Shown one piece after another: positions 17,534 through 25,216 of a stretch of 64,000 bases of DNA. Below the pieces are notes generated by a model. It saw only the letters and a program-made list of their open reading frames with translations. It searched no databases and was not told the DNA's origin. The stretch covers positions 1-64,000 of the forward strand of contig NZ_BDBS01000001.1 of assembly GCF_001613105.1 (NCBI RefSeq), read 5' to 3'. The translations under genes were made by a program, and so were the position numbers. Each line of letters opens with the position of its first letter. The stretch's first letter is position 1. The stretch comes from Nocardia pseudobrasiliensis NBRC 108224 (GTDB lineage: Bacteria > Actinomycetota > Actinomycetes > Mycobacteriales > Mycobacteriaceae).

Positions 17534-18613
17534 ATGGCGAATCCAACCATCGCCGTGGTCGGCGCAGGGATCATCGGTTGTCTGATTGCGCGCGAGGTGA
17601 TTTCCCGTGCGCCCGATACACCGGTCGTGGTGTTCGAGCGAGACGGGATAGGGTCCGGGACCAGTCGACGCTCGGCGGGCCTGCATTTCCCCCGCGGCGC
17701 GACCGAGCGGGTGCGGAAGATGACCGCCTACAGCCAGGACTACTACGAGCGCCTCGTGGCGAAACATCCGCTGTTGCCGATCTATTCGCTCGATATGACC
17801 GTGGTGGCGACGCATACCGCCGCGCGAATAGGGGAGGTCTATCTCGACCGCGCCGCGTTGACGCCCGCGGACACCGTGCCGGGCCGCATGATCCGGGTGC
17901 CCCGTGAGGCCCGGATCTGGCGGGGCGCGGGATGCCACTACGCCGATGTGTCGACGGTTGCTCAGGCAATGGCTCGGGAGTTGCGTCCGCGCGTCACGTT
18001 CCGGGAAGGCATGCGGGTCACCGCAATCAGTGACGCGGGGGAGGAGGTGATCCTCCGATTGAGCACCGGGGAGACGTGCACCGCCGGACGCGTGGTGCTC
18101 GCGCCCGGCCCGTGGTTGGGCGACCGCGCCTGGTGCGAACTCGTCGCCCCGATGGGTGCCCGGGTCAAGAAGGTGGCCGCGATCCATATCGAGCGCGAGC
18201 CGCGGCCGGATGAGGGCGTGGTCGTATTCCAGGACGAGGACGCCTTCCTGCTACCGCTGCGACACCGCGGTCACTGGCTGTTCAGCTACACGTGCCAGGA
18301 GTGGGATGTCGATCCCGATGCCGTTTCCGATGGGCTCGACGAGGGCGTGCTCGGCGCGGCGCTGCCACTGCTGCACCGGTACGCGCCCGCACTGGTCGAG
18401 CACGTCGCGGGCGGGCGCGTGTTCTGCGATGCCTACAGCCTCGATCGGGAGCCGCAGGTGCGCGCGCTCGACCCGGCCGGACGAGTGATCTTCGCCGGCG
18501 CCGCGAACGGTTCCGGCTATCGGCTCGCCCCGGCGATCGCGGCCGAGGCCGTCGGCTTGCTGCGAGTCGAAGGGCAGACACGTCAGTCTTCGAAGGAGAT
18601 GAGCCCCACGTGA
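17534..18613 (+). CDS. FAD-dependent DAO-family oxidase releasing hydrazinoacetate (predicted)
   Basis: This 359-residue flavoprotein has the N-terminal dinucleotide loop VVGAGIIG (residues 8-15), an SRRSAGLHFPRG segment typical of D-amino-acid/glycine oxidase relatives, and a C-terminal FAGAANGSGYRLAPAIAAEAVG motif. In known hydrazine pathways (s56-p1, triacsin, formycin) a DAO homologue cleaves the lysine-glycine hydrazine adduct oxidatively to give hydrazinoacetic acid and an aldehyde from the lysine side. Its position between the hydroxylase and the cupin-MetRS gene supports the same role here. Its stop overlaps the GTG of the next gene by four bases. Confidence 0.85.
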   Translation: MANPTIAVVGAGIIGCLIAREVISRAPDTPVVVFERDGIGSGTSRRSAGLHFPRGATERVRKMTAYSQDYYERLVAKHPLLPIYSLDMTVVATHTAARIGEVYLDRAALTPADTVPGRMIRVPREARIWRGAGCHYADVSTVAQAMARELRPRVTFREGMRVTAISDAGEEVILRLSTGETCTAGRVVLAPGPWLGDRAWCELVAPMGARVKKVAAIHIEREPRPDEGVVVFQDEDAFLLPLRHRGHWLFSYTCQEWDVDPDAVSDGLDEGVLGAALPLLHRYAPALVEHVAGGRVFCDAYSLDREPQVRALDPAGRVIFAGAANGSGYRLAPAIAAEAVGLLRVEGQTRQSSKEMSPT

Positions 18614-20625
18614 TCATCAGTCGTTTCGATACGGCCGAACTGCACTCCGCATTCGGCATCGACATGAGTTCGATCGAGGGATTGGGCTTCGGAGCCGGCT
18701 GGGCGCGGGTCACGCCCGGTGGCCGATCCGATCCGCATCAGCACGACGAGACCGAGATGTTCCTGGTCGTCAGCGGGGAGGGTGAGGTCGTCGTGGACGG
18801 CGCGCGGCATCCCGTCGGTCCGGGCCTCGCCATGCTGTTCGACCCCTTCGAAACCCACGTCATCGAGAACACCGGCTCCAGCGAGCTCGTATTCTTCGAT
18901 CTGTACTGGCGCGATCCGGCCCGCGCCGCTCGCGCCGCGGCCGGGCGTAGCGACCGCAGGCGGTTCGGCGAGCGGCCGATCTTCGTATTCTCCACCCCGC
19001 CGACTCCCAACGGTGATCTGCATCTCGGGCATCTGTCGGGCCCGTACTTGGGCGCGGATGTCTTCGTCCGATTCCAGCGGATGAATGGTGCGCAGGCGTG
19101 GCACCTCACCGGCAGCGACGATCATCAGAGCTACGTCGTCGACCTGGCTCGGCGGGAGGGCCGCACACCCGCGGAGACCGCGGCGTACTACAGCGCCGAG
19201 ATCGCCGAAACGCTGCGGCTGATGGATATCGAGCCCGATCAGTACACGGTGACCGGTGCGAACCCGACTTACCGTGAGGGGCTGCGCGCGTATTTCTCCC
19301 GCCTCGTGGCATCGGGATCCGTTGCGCCCCAGCAGGGTACGGCGCTGCGAGACGCGACGACCGCGGACTACCTGTACGAGGTGGATGTATCGGGCGGATG
19401 CCCCGGCTGCGGCGCGACGACCGGCGGAAATATCTGCGAGGGCTGCGGCGAGCCCAACTCCTGCGTCGATCTGACCGAGCCGCGATCGGCGCGATCCTCG
19501 GCCACCCCGCAGGCCGATACGATCGTCCGATACTCACTGCCGTTGCACGAGTTCGCACCCGAACTCGCGGCGCATCATCGGCTGGGACGAGTCCCGGCGC
19601 GACTGCGGGAGCTGGCCGGGCGTCTGTTCGCCCGGCCCCGGCTCGACGTGGCGATGACCCATCCCGCGGCATGGGGCGTGCCACCCGCCGAGCCCGGCGC
19701 GGACGGACAGGTCATCTGGGTCTGGCCGGAGATGTCCTACGGGTTCCTGCACGGCATTTCGGCGCTGGGTCGTCGTCTCGGCCGGGACTGGCGGGCCGAT
19801 GAGCCCGAGCAGGATTGGAAGATCGTGCATTTCTTCGGTTACGACAACAGCTTCTACCACGCGATTCTCTATCCCGTGCTGTATCGGCTGGCCTTCCCGG
19901 GCTGGCAGCCGGATATCGACTACCACGTCAACGAGTTCTATCTGCTGGACGGTGGCAAATTCTCCACCAGCCGTCGGCATGCCGTGTGGGGCAAGGAAAT
20001 CCTCACGCCCGACAGTGTGGACGGGGTGCGGTACTTCCTGTCCCGCACTCGGCCGGAATCGCGGCGTACCAACTTCACTCGCGAAAGTTATGCGGCCACC
20101 GTGCGCGAGGAATTGATCGGTACCTGGCAGCGCTGGCTCAACGATCTGGGACACCGGATCGATGTCCGCTACGGGGGCCGCGCGCCCGATGCCGGTGTCT
20201 GGACGCCGGAGCACACCGCATTCCTCGGCCGTCTGGGCGTCCGGCTGGCCGCGGTGAGCGCCGCGCTCGGCCCGGACGAATTCTCGCTCGGGTCGGCGAC
20301 GAGCGAATTGCACGGCATCGTCACCGATACGGTTCGATTCGCCGAGAGGGAGAGCGCGGCAGCGACGGTCGAGGGCTGGCACGACGAGGCCCGCACCGCG
20401 GTGGCGTTGGAACTCGCCGCGGCGCGGTTGCTCGCTCGATGTGTCACACCGGTGATGCCGCGGTTCGCCGGAAAGCTCGGCGACGCGCTCGGCGAGCGGC
20501 GTCCGGCCGAATGGCCGCATACCGTCGAACTCGTCCCGGCCGGTAGTCGGGTGGATCTGGTGCGGGAGTTCTTCGCCGCACCGGCGGTCGTGGTGTCGGA
20601 GCCGGTCGCGGTGGGGAGCGCGTGA
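18610..20625 (+). CDS. Hydrazine synthetase: cupin-methionyl-tRNA-synthetase-like didomain enzyme
   Basis: This 671-residue protein fuses a cupin (residues 1-105, metal motif HQHDETEMF near 44-52 and a second His in ETHVIEN) to a class I MetRS-like domain. The latter keeps HLGH near 138-141, a four-Cys knuckle (CPGCG near 264 and CEGCG near 277) and a KFSTS version of KMSKS near 450. The tRNA-binding C-terminus is shortened. In the s56-p1 and triacsin pathways this didomain type uses ATP to join N6-hydroxylysine to glycine and rearrange to an N-N bond. It cannot be a housekeeping MetRS, given the cupin fusion and its place in the operon. The GTG start at 18610 overlaps the preceding stop, and its own TGA overlaps the next ATG by one base. 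Confidence 0.9.
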   Translation: MIISRFDTAELHSAFGIDMSSIEGLGFGAGWARVTPGGRSDPHQHDETEMFLVVSGEGEVVVDGARHPVGPGLAMLFDPFETHVIENTGSSELVFFDLYWRDPARAARAAAGRSDRRRFGERPIFVFSTPPTPNGDLHLGHLSGPYLGADVFVRFQRMNGAQAWHLTGSDDHQSYVVDLARREGRTPAETAAYYSAEIAETLRLMDIEPDQYTVTGANPTYREGLRAYFSRLVASGSVAPQQGTALRDATTADYLYEVDVSGGCPGCGATTGGNICEGCGEPNSCVDLTEPRSARSSATPQADTIVRYSLPLHEFAPELAAHHRLGRVPARLRELAGRLFARPRLDVAMTHPAAWGVPPAEPGADGQVIWVWPEMSYGFLHGISALGRRLGRDWRADEPEQDWKIVHFFGYDNSFYHAILYPVLYRLAFPGWQPDIDYHVNEFYLLDGGKFSTSRRHAVWGKEILTPDSVDGVRYFLSRTRPESRRTNFTRESYAATVREELIGTWQRWLNDLGHRIDVRYGGRAPDAGVWTPEHTAFLGRLGVRLAAVSAALGPDEFSLGSATSELHGIVTDTVRFAERESAAATVEGWHDEARTAVALELAAARLLARCVTPVMPRFAGKLGDALGERRPAEWPHTVELVPAGSRVDLVREFFAAPAVVVSEPVAVGSA

Positions 20626-22112
20626 TGGATTCGGTGGTCAATCGGATCGTCACAACGCCGCCGCCGGCCGGTTATCACGCTACCTTCGTGCGATTGGGTA
20701 CGACGGAAACGATCGAACTACGCGAACTGTCCACGCGCGCCGAATATTTGGCGGCGCGGTTGCGCGAATCCGGTGTGACGCCGGGGGATCGCATCGGGAT
20801 ACTCGCCGCGAACTGTCTGGAATGGGTGGTGCTGGATCTGGCCGCGCTGCGATGCAAGGCGGTGACCGTCGGACTGGAACCCGGCAAGTTCGAGGCCGAT
20901 GAGGCGCTGCTCGCACGCTACGATCTGAAGCTGCTGTTCACCGATCAGCTGTCCACCGCTACCGGTGCCCGGCCGATGAGCGTGGCGCGCGAACTCGCCG
21001 AACATCCCGCGGGCCCGCTGCCCGCCGTCCGATACGAATCCGACGAGACGACCACGCTCAAGTTCACCTCGGGCAGCACCGGCGTGCCGAAGGGGTTGGC
21101 GGCCAGCGTGGGCAGTATCGATAGCTCATTGCGCGCGGTTCAGGAGATGTTCGCGCACGGCCCCGGTGATCACCTGTTCGTCTTTCTGCCGCTGTCTCTG
21201 TTGCAGCAGCGGTATTGGATCTATTCGGCGCTGTCCTTCGGCCACGATGTCACCGTCAGCACCTACGAGGCGGCGTTCGCGGCGATGCGGCGGATGCGAC
21301 CCACCGTCGTGATGGGCGTGCCGGGCTTCTACGAGACCGTCAAACGATATCTGCAGGCCCGGCCCGATCCGCGGGTCGCGGCCGAGGAGCTGTTGGGTGA
21401 CCGGATCCGCTACCTGTGGACCGGTTCCGCGCCGGCCAGGCAGGACATGCTGCGCTTCTTCACAGATCTCGGGCTGCCGATCTACGAGGGCTACGGCATG
21501 AACGAGACCTGCATCGTCGCCAAGAACCATCCGGGCGCGAACCGGGTGGGCAGTGTCGGGCGCGTCGTACCGGGTAAGGAGGTGCTGTTCGACGCCGACG
21601 GAGTCATCCACGTGCGCAGCGACCATCCGGTGGCGAGGCGGTACGAGTACGGCGCGACCTCCGGTTCGTTGGGCGTATTCGCCGCCGACGGCACGGTTCG
21701 GACCGGCGATATCGGCCATATCGACGACGACGGCTTCCTCTATATCCACGGTCGCGCCGACGACGTGATCGTGCTGGAGAACGGGAGGAAGGTCATCGTG
21801 CGACCGATCGAGGAGCGCATGGTGGCGAGTCCGGCGATCGAGCACTGCGTGGTCTTCTGTCCGGCGCAGACCGAACTCGTCGCGGTCGTTTCACCGGCCG
21901 ATGAACCCGCCGATGAGGCGGCCATCGCCGAACATCTCGCCCATACGAACGCGGAGTTGGAACGCGATGAGCGCATCGGCCGGGTCGTGATCGCCCACCC
22001 GCGCTTCAGCATCGAAAACGGTCTGATCAGTTCGCAATACAAACCGAAACGTCGGCAGATCCTCGAACAGTTTCGACGGGAGATCGGTGAGAAAGGAAAA
22101 GCTCATGCCTGA
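20625..22112 (+). CDS. AMP-dependent acyl-ACP ligase, predicted hydrazinoacetyl-ACP synthetase
   Basis: This 495-residue ANL enzyme has the P-loop FTSGSTGVPKGLAAS near residue 147, GYGMNETC near 288, the hinge RTGDIGHIDDDGFLYIHGRADD near 365-387, and a C-terminal domain ending with SSQYKPKRRQI, which holds the likely catalytic Lys. It is complete, unlike the truncated relative at 10.3 kb. The next gene is a free ACP that overlaps it by eight bases, so it most likely adenylates a small acid and loads it on that ACP. By analogy with triacsin biosynthesis, the acid is hydrazinoacetate or an N-acylated form. The start is ATG at 20625; GTG at 20622 is an alternative. Confidence 0.85.
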   Translation: MDSVVNRIVTTPPPAGYHATFVRLGTTETIELRELSTRAEYLAARLRESGVTPGDRIGILAANCLEWVVLDLAALRCKAVTVGLEPGKFEADEALLARYDLKLLFTDQLSTATGARPMSVARELAEHPAGPLPAVRYESDETTTLKFTSGSTGVPKGLAASVGSIDSSLRAVQEMFAHGPGDHLFVFLPLSLLQQRYWIYSALSFGHDVTVSTYEAAFAAMRRMRPTVVMGVPGFYETVKRYLQARPDPRVAAEELLGDRIRYLWTGSAPARQDMLRFFTDLGLPIYEGYGMNETCIVAKNHPGANRVGSVGRVVPGKEVLFDADGVIHVRSDHPVARRYEYGATSGSLGVFAADGTVRTGDIGHIDDDGFLYIHGRADDVIVLENGRKVIVRPIEERMVASPAIEHCVVFCPAQTELVAVVSPADEPADEAAIAEHLAHTNAELERDERIGRVVIAHPRFSIENGLISSQYKPKRRQILEQFRREIGEKGKAHA

Positions 22113-22365
22113 TGTGGAAAAGGCTGTGCACGACAACTTCCGGAAGGTGATCGCGTCGAATATCGCTCCCGACGATCTCGATCCGGACCTGGATATGGCC
22201 GACGACTACGGCCTGACGTCGCTGAACAAAGTGCTGTTTCTGACCGCGGTCTGCGAGGACACGGGCGTCTCCCTGACCAGCTTCGCCGAGGACGACGTCG
22301 CGGCGATGCGCAGCCTGCGCGATGTGACGGCCGCACTGTCGCGGCGCGCGGAAAGCGCGGTCTGA
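22105..22365 (+). CDS. Free-standing acyl carrier protein
   Basis: This 86-residue acidic helical protein has the phosphopantetheine site in YGLTSLNKVLF, with Ser39 in place of the more usual Asp-Ser-Leu. The start is ATG at 22105, preceded by GAAAGGA, inside the end of the ligase gene. It is expected to carry the hydrazinoacetyl unit while the acyltransferase and acyl-CoA dehydrogenase-like enzymes act on it. The one-base gap to the GNAT gene shows tight coupling. TSL instead of DSL is an unusual carrier sequence and may reflect partner specificity. Confidence 0.87.
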   Translation: MPDVEKAVHDNFRKVIASNIAPDDLDPDLDMADDYGLTSLNKVLFLTAVCEDTGVSLTSFAEDDVAAMRSLRDVTAALSRRAESAV

Positions 22366-22366
22366 G

Positions 22367-22981
22367 ATGAGTTGGACGGAGATTGCCCCGGCCCGACTGG
22401 AGAACGATCAGGTTCTGCTGCGACCGATCGAACCGACCGACCGGGCGGCCCTGTGTGAGATCGCGCTGGATCCGGACATCTGGCGGTATTTCGTCTCCCT
22501 GGTGAAGACCGAGGCGGATTTCGACGCGTTTTTCGATGCGGCACTGGATGATCAGCGCGCCGGGCGCCGGGTGGTCTTCTACATCATGGACCGGGCCAGC
22601 GGCCGCGTCGCGGGCAGTATGAGTTACGGAAATATGGCCGAGCGGGACGGCCGACTCGAGATCGGGTGGTCCTGGCTCGGCCGGGACTTCCGGGGTCGCG
22701 GGATCAATCGCTGGGCGAAATACCTGTTGCTGGAACACGCTTTCGAGCGGCTGGGCGCGGAGCGGGTGGAGTTCAAGACCGATGTGCTCAACGAGCAGGC
22801 GCGCCGCGGCCTGCGCAATATCGGGGCGGTCGAAGAGGGGACGCTGCGCAGTTTCAATCCGATGCCCGGCGGTCGCCGCCGCGACGCGATCTTCTACAGC
22901 GTGCTGCGCGGCGAATGGCCCGAGGTCAAAAGGAAACTGGCGGCCTATCCGAAGGTGCAACTGGCGGGCGCATTCGAATGA
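22367..22981 (+). CDS. GNAT-family N-acyltransferase, predicted hydrazine N-acylating
   Basis: This 204-residue protein has the RimJ/RimL-type GNAT fold: VLLRPIEPTDRAAL at the start, GWSWLGRDFRGRGINRWAKYLLL near 100-122 with the acyl-CoA pyrophosphate loop RGRGIN, and FKTDVLNEQARRGLRNIGA near 135-153. In triacsin biosynthesis a GNAT enzyme acylates (succinylates) the hydrazine to protect it during later steps, and this gene sits at the equivalent place. The acyl donor cannot be read from the sequence. The start is ATG at 22367, and its stop overlaps the next ATG. Confidence 0.82.
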   Translation: MSWTEIAPARLENDQVLLRPIEPTDRAALCEIALDPDIWRYFVSLVKTEADFDAFFDAALDDQRAGRRVVFYIMDRASGRVAGSMSYGNMAERDGRLEIGWSWLGRDFRGRGINRWAKYLLLEHAFERLGAERVEFKTDVLNEQARRGLRNIGAVEEGTLRSFNPMPGGRRRDAIFYSVLRGEWPEVKRKLAAYPKVQLAGAFE

Positions 22982-24018
22982 ACGCAGACGGGCGGACTCC
23001 GTTCATCCGGGCCGAGGGCGATTCGTTCGAACTCGGCTACCGGCACGGTCGAGCCAGGGCCGCAGAACTGCGGGCCTTCCTGGGCGACGGGTTGTGCCGG
23101 TTGAATCGGATTCTGCCCGAACCGGTATCGCTCGCGGGGTTGGGCCCGGAGATCGACGCCTATACGGCCGAGATCGCCGCCGCGACACCGGATCTGGCCG
23201 AGGAGATCCGCGGCCTCGGGGCCGGGGCCGAGCTCGACGCGCGCGAGGCCGCGCTGTTGCAGCTGCGCCGCGAGATCCTCGGCTATCAGAAGATTCCGAG
23301 CGCCGGAGACTGCACCACCTATGCGCTGGCCGGGGCCGATCCCGTACTGGCGCAGACCGTCGACCTCAACGGTGACCTGGATGACCAGATCAGCGTGCTG
23401 GAGATCGCGCGGGCCGGGGCGTCCCGGCGCGTTCTCGTGCTCAGTTTCGGGGGTCTGCTCGGCTATCTCGGCCTCAACAGCGACGGCCTCGCGGTCGGGT
23501 TGAATCTCGTGCTCGGCGGTGACTGGAAGCCGGGTGTGCCGCCCTATCTCGCCATCCGGCATGTGCTCGACAAGGCCGGGTCCGTCGCGGAGGCGGTGCG
23601 GCTGCTGCGGGAATTGCCGCTGGCGAGCTCGCGCAATATCGTTCTGTGCGACCGGGATACGGCCGCCTGGGTCGAGGTGCTCGGCCCGGACGTCCGGGTC
23701 GAGTACGGCCGAAATGTGGCGCATACCAATCATTTTCTGGCTCCCGACCTCGCGTCCCGCGACGAGATCAACGTGTTCGCCCGCAATTCCTCCGTGCGCA
23801 GGCTCGAGGCGTGCCGGGCGCGGCTGGTCACCGTGGCCTCCGATCCGGAAGAACATTTGGCCGTGCTGTCCGCGCCACCGATCAATGTCTCGGGCAACGG
23901 TGACATCCGCCGCGAACGCACCGTCGCCGCCGTCGTCCTGTGCCCGGAACGCGGCCGGATGTACCTGCGGCCGGGTGATCCCGCGGCGCACGCCACCGAA
24001 ATATTCGCGCTGTCCTAG
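22978..24018 (+). CDS. C45-family Ntn hydrolase/acyltransferase (AAT-like)
   Basis: This 346-residue protein resembles acyl-CoA:6-aminopenicillanate acyltransferase. It has ELGYRHGRARAAELR at the N-terminus and GDCTTYAL near 110-117. Cys112 should become the N-terminal nucleophile after self-cleavage between Asp111 and Cys112, splitting the chain into about 12 and 25 kDa subunits. Later elements are VDLNGDLDDQ, GYLGLNSDGLAVGLN and AHTNHF, all typical of peptidase family C45. In this operon it could remove the N-acyl protecting group added by the GNAT, or transfer the final acyl group. It follows the GNAT gene with an ATGA overlap, which favours a functional link. Confidence 0.83.
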   Translation: MNADGRTPFIRAEGDSFELGYRHGRARAAELRAFLGDGLCRLNRILPEPVSLAGLGPEIDAYTAEIAAATPDLAEEIRGLGAGAELDAREAALLQLRREILGYQKIPSAGDCTTYALAGADPVLAQTVDLNGDLDDQISVLEIARAGASRRVLVLSFGGLLGYLGLNSDGLAVGLNLVLGGDWKPGVPPYLAIRHVLDKAGSVAEAVRLLRELPLASSRNIVLCDRDTAAWVEVLGPDVRVEYGRNVAHTNHFLAPDLASRDEINVFARNSSVRRLEACRARLVTVASDPEEHLAVLSAPPINVSGNGDIRRERTVAAVVLCPERGRMYLRPGDPAAHATEIFALS

Positions 24019-24028
24019 GAGAGCAACG

Positions 24029-25216
24029 ATGAGCTTCGATGCGGGAATCCTCGCTCTGCCGTTCTACGAGCCACGACATGTGGAGTGCGCCCGGGAGATC
24101 GAGAGTTGGTGCGCGGAGCACACCGAGCTGTGGGACGACCCGAATGCCGCGACCGATCCGGATGCGACCGGCCTGCGGATCCTTCGGGCCCTGGGCGAGC
24201 ACGGCTGGCTGGCCGCGCTGGATCCCGCTGCGGGACCGGAGAATTCGGCGATCGGGGACTGCCGCTCGGTGTGTCTGATGCGCGAGGCGCTGGCCTATGC
24301 CGACGATCTCGCCGACTTCGCCTTCTCGATCCAGGCTCTGGCGGCGACACCGATCGCGCGACACGGCGACGAACAGCAGCGGCGACAATATCTCGCGCCG
24401 ATGGCGAAGGGGATCCTGTGCGGCGCGTTCGCCATCTCCGAACCGATGGCCGGATCGGATGTCGCGGCGATCGGCCTGCGCGCCGAACGCCTCGACGACG
24501 GGTACGTGCTGAACGGCGCCAAGGCCTGGATCGCCAACGGCGGCATCGCGGATGTCTTCTGCGTCATCGCGCGGACCGGCGAGGGGCCGGGCGCGCTGGG
24601 ATTGACGGCATTCCTGGTGCCCGCGACGACCCCGGGGCTGACGGTGGGGCCACGGGTCGGGCTGATCGCGCCCCGGTCCTTCGCCGATCTCGAATTCGAG
24701 GACTGCCGACTGCCGCTCGACAGCGTACTGGGCAGGCCGGGCGGCGGTTTCGTGATCGCGATGGAGGTGCTCGAACGGTTTCGTACGACCGTCGGGGCCG
24801 CGGCCCTCGGATTCGCGCGTCGTGCCGCCGACGCGGCGCTGACGCATGCCAAGAATCGGCCGATGTACGGCGCTCGGCAATTCGATCTGCAGTTGGTGAA
24901 GGCCGGCTTCGCGGACGCCGAGGTCGAGCTGAACGCCGCGGCCTTGCTGGTGGCCCGCGCGGCCTGGGAAATCGACCGCGGAAACCCCACGGCGGCAAAA
25001 CATTCCAGTATCGCCAAGCTGTATGCCACCGAGCGGGCGCAGGGGATCGTGGATGCGTGCGTGCAGATCTTCGGCGCGGCGGGGCTGGTTTCCGACAGCG
25101 TGCCGGAGCGGCTGTATCGGCAGATTCGGTCGCTGCGCATCTACGAGGGCGCCTCCGAGGTGCTGAAGATGATCATCGCGGGCTCGCTGGGGAGCGGCCG
25201 GGGGAGGACGAAATGA
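24029..25216 (+). CDS. Acyl-CoA dehydrogenase-like flavoenzyme, predicted hydrazine-to-hydrazone oxidation on ACP
   Basis: This 395-residue protein has ACAD motifs: FAISEPMAGSDVAAIG near 132-147, NGAKAWIANGG near 158-168, and YEGASEVLKMII near 372-383, with the catalytic-position Glu373 kept. In triacsin biosynthesis an ACAD homologue oxidises an ACP-bound N-acylated hydrazinoacetyl group to the hydrazone; the gene order here suggests the same step. The alternative of ordinary fatty-acid oxidation is unlikely because no other beta-oxidation gene is present. The start is ATG at 24029, after AGGAGAG. Its stop overlaps the start of the thioesterase-PKS gene by four bases. Confidence 0.85.
   Translation: MSFDAGILALPFYEPRHVECAREIESWCAEHTELWDDPNAATDPDATGLRILRALGEHGWLAALDPAAGPENSAIGDCRSVCLMREALAYADDLADFAFSIQALAATPIARHGDEQQRRQYLAPMAKGILCGAFAISEPMAGSDVAAIGLRAERLDDGYVLNGAKAWIANGGIADVFCVIARTGEGPGALGLTAFLVPATTPGLTVGPRVGLIAPRSFADLEFEDCRLPLDSVLGRPGGGFVIAMEVLERFRTTVGAAALGFARRAADAALTHAKNRPMYGARQFDLQLVKAGFADAEVELNAAALLVARAAWEIDRGNPTAAKHSSIAKLYATERAQGIVDACVQIFGAAGLVSDSVPERLYRQIRSLRIYEGASEVLKMIIAGSLGSGRGRTK

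Noticed and set aside
18610..20625. A second housekeeping methionyl-tRNA synthetase
   Set aside because: The N-terminal cupin, shortened C-terminus and operon context fit hydrazine synthetases, not tRNA charging.
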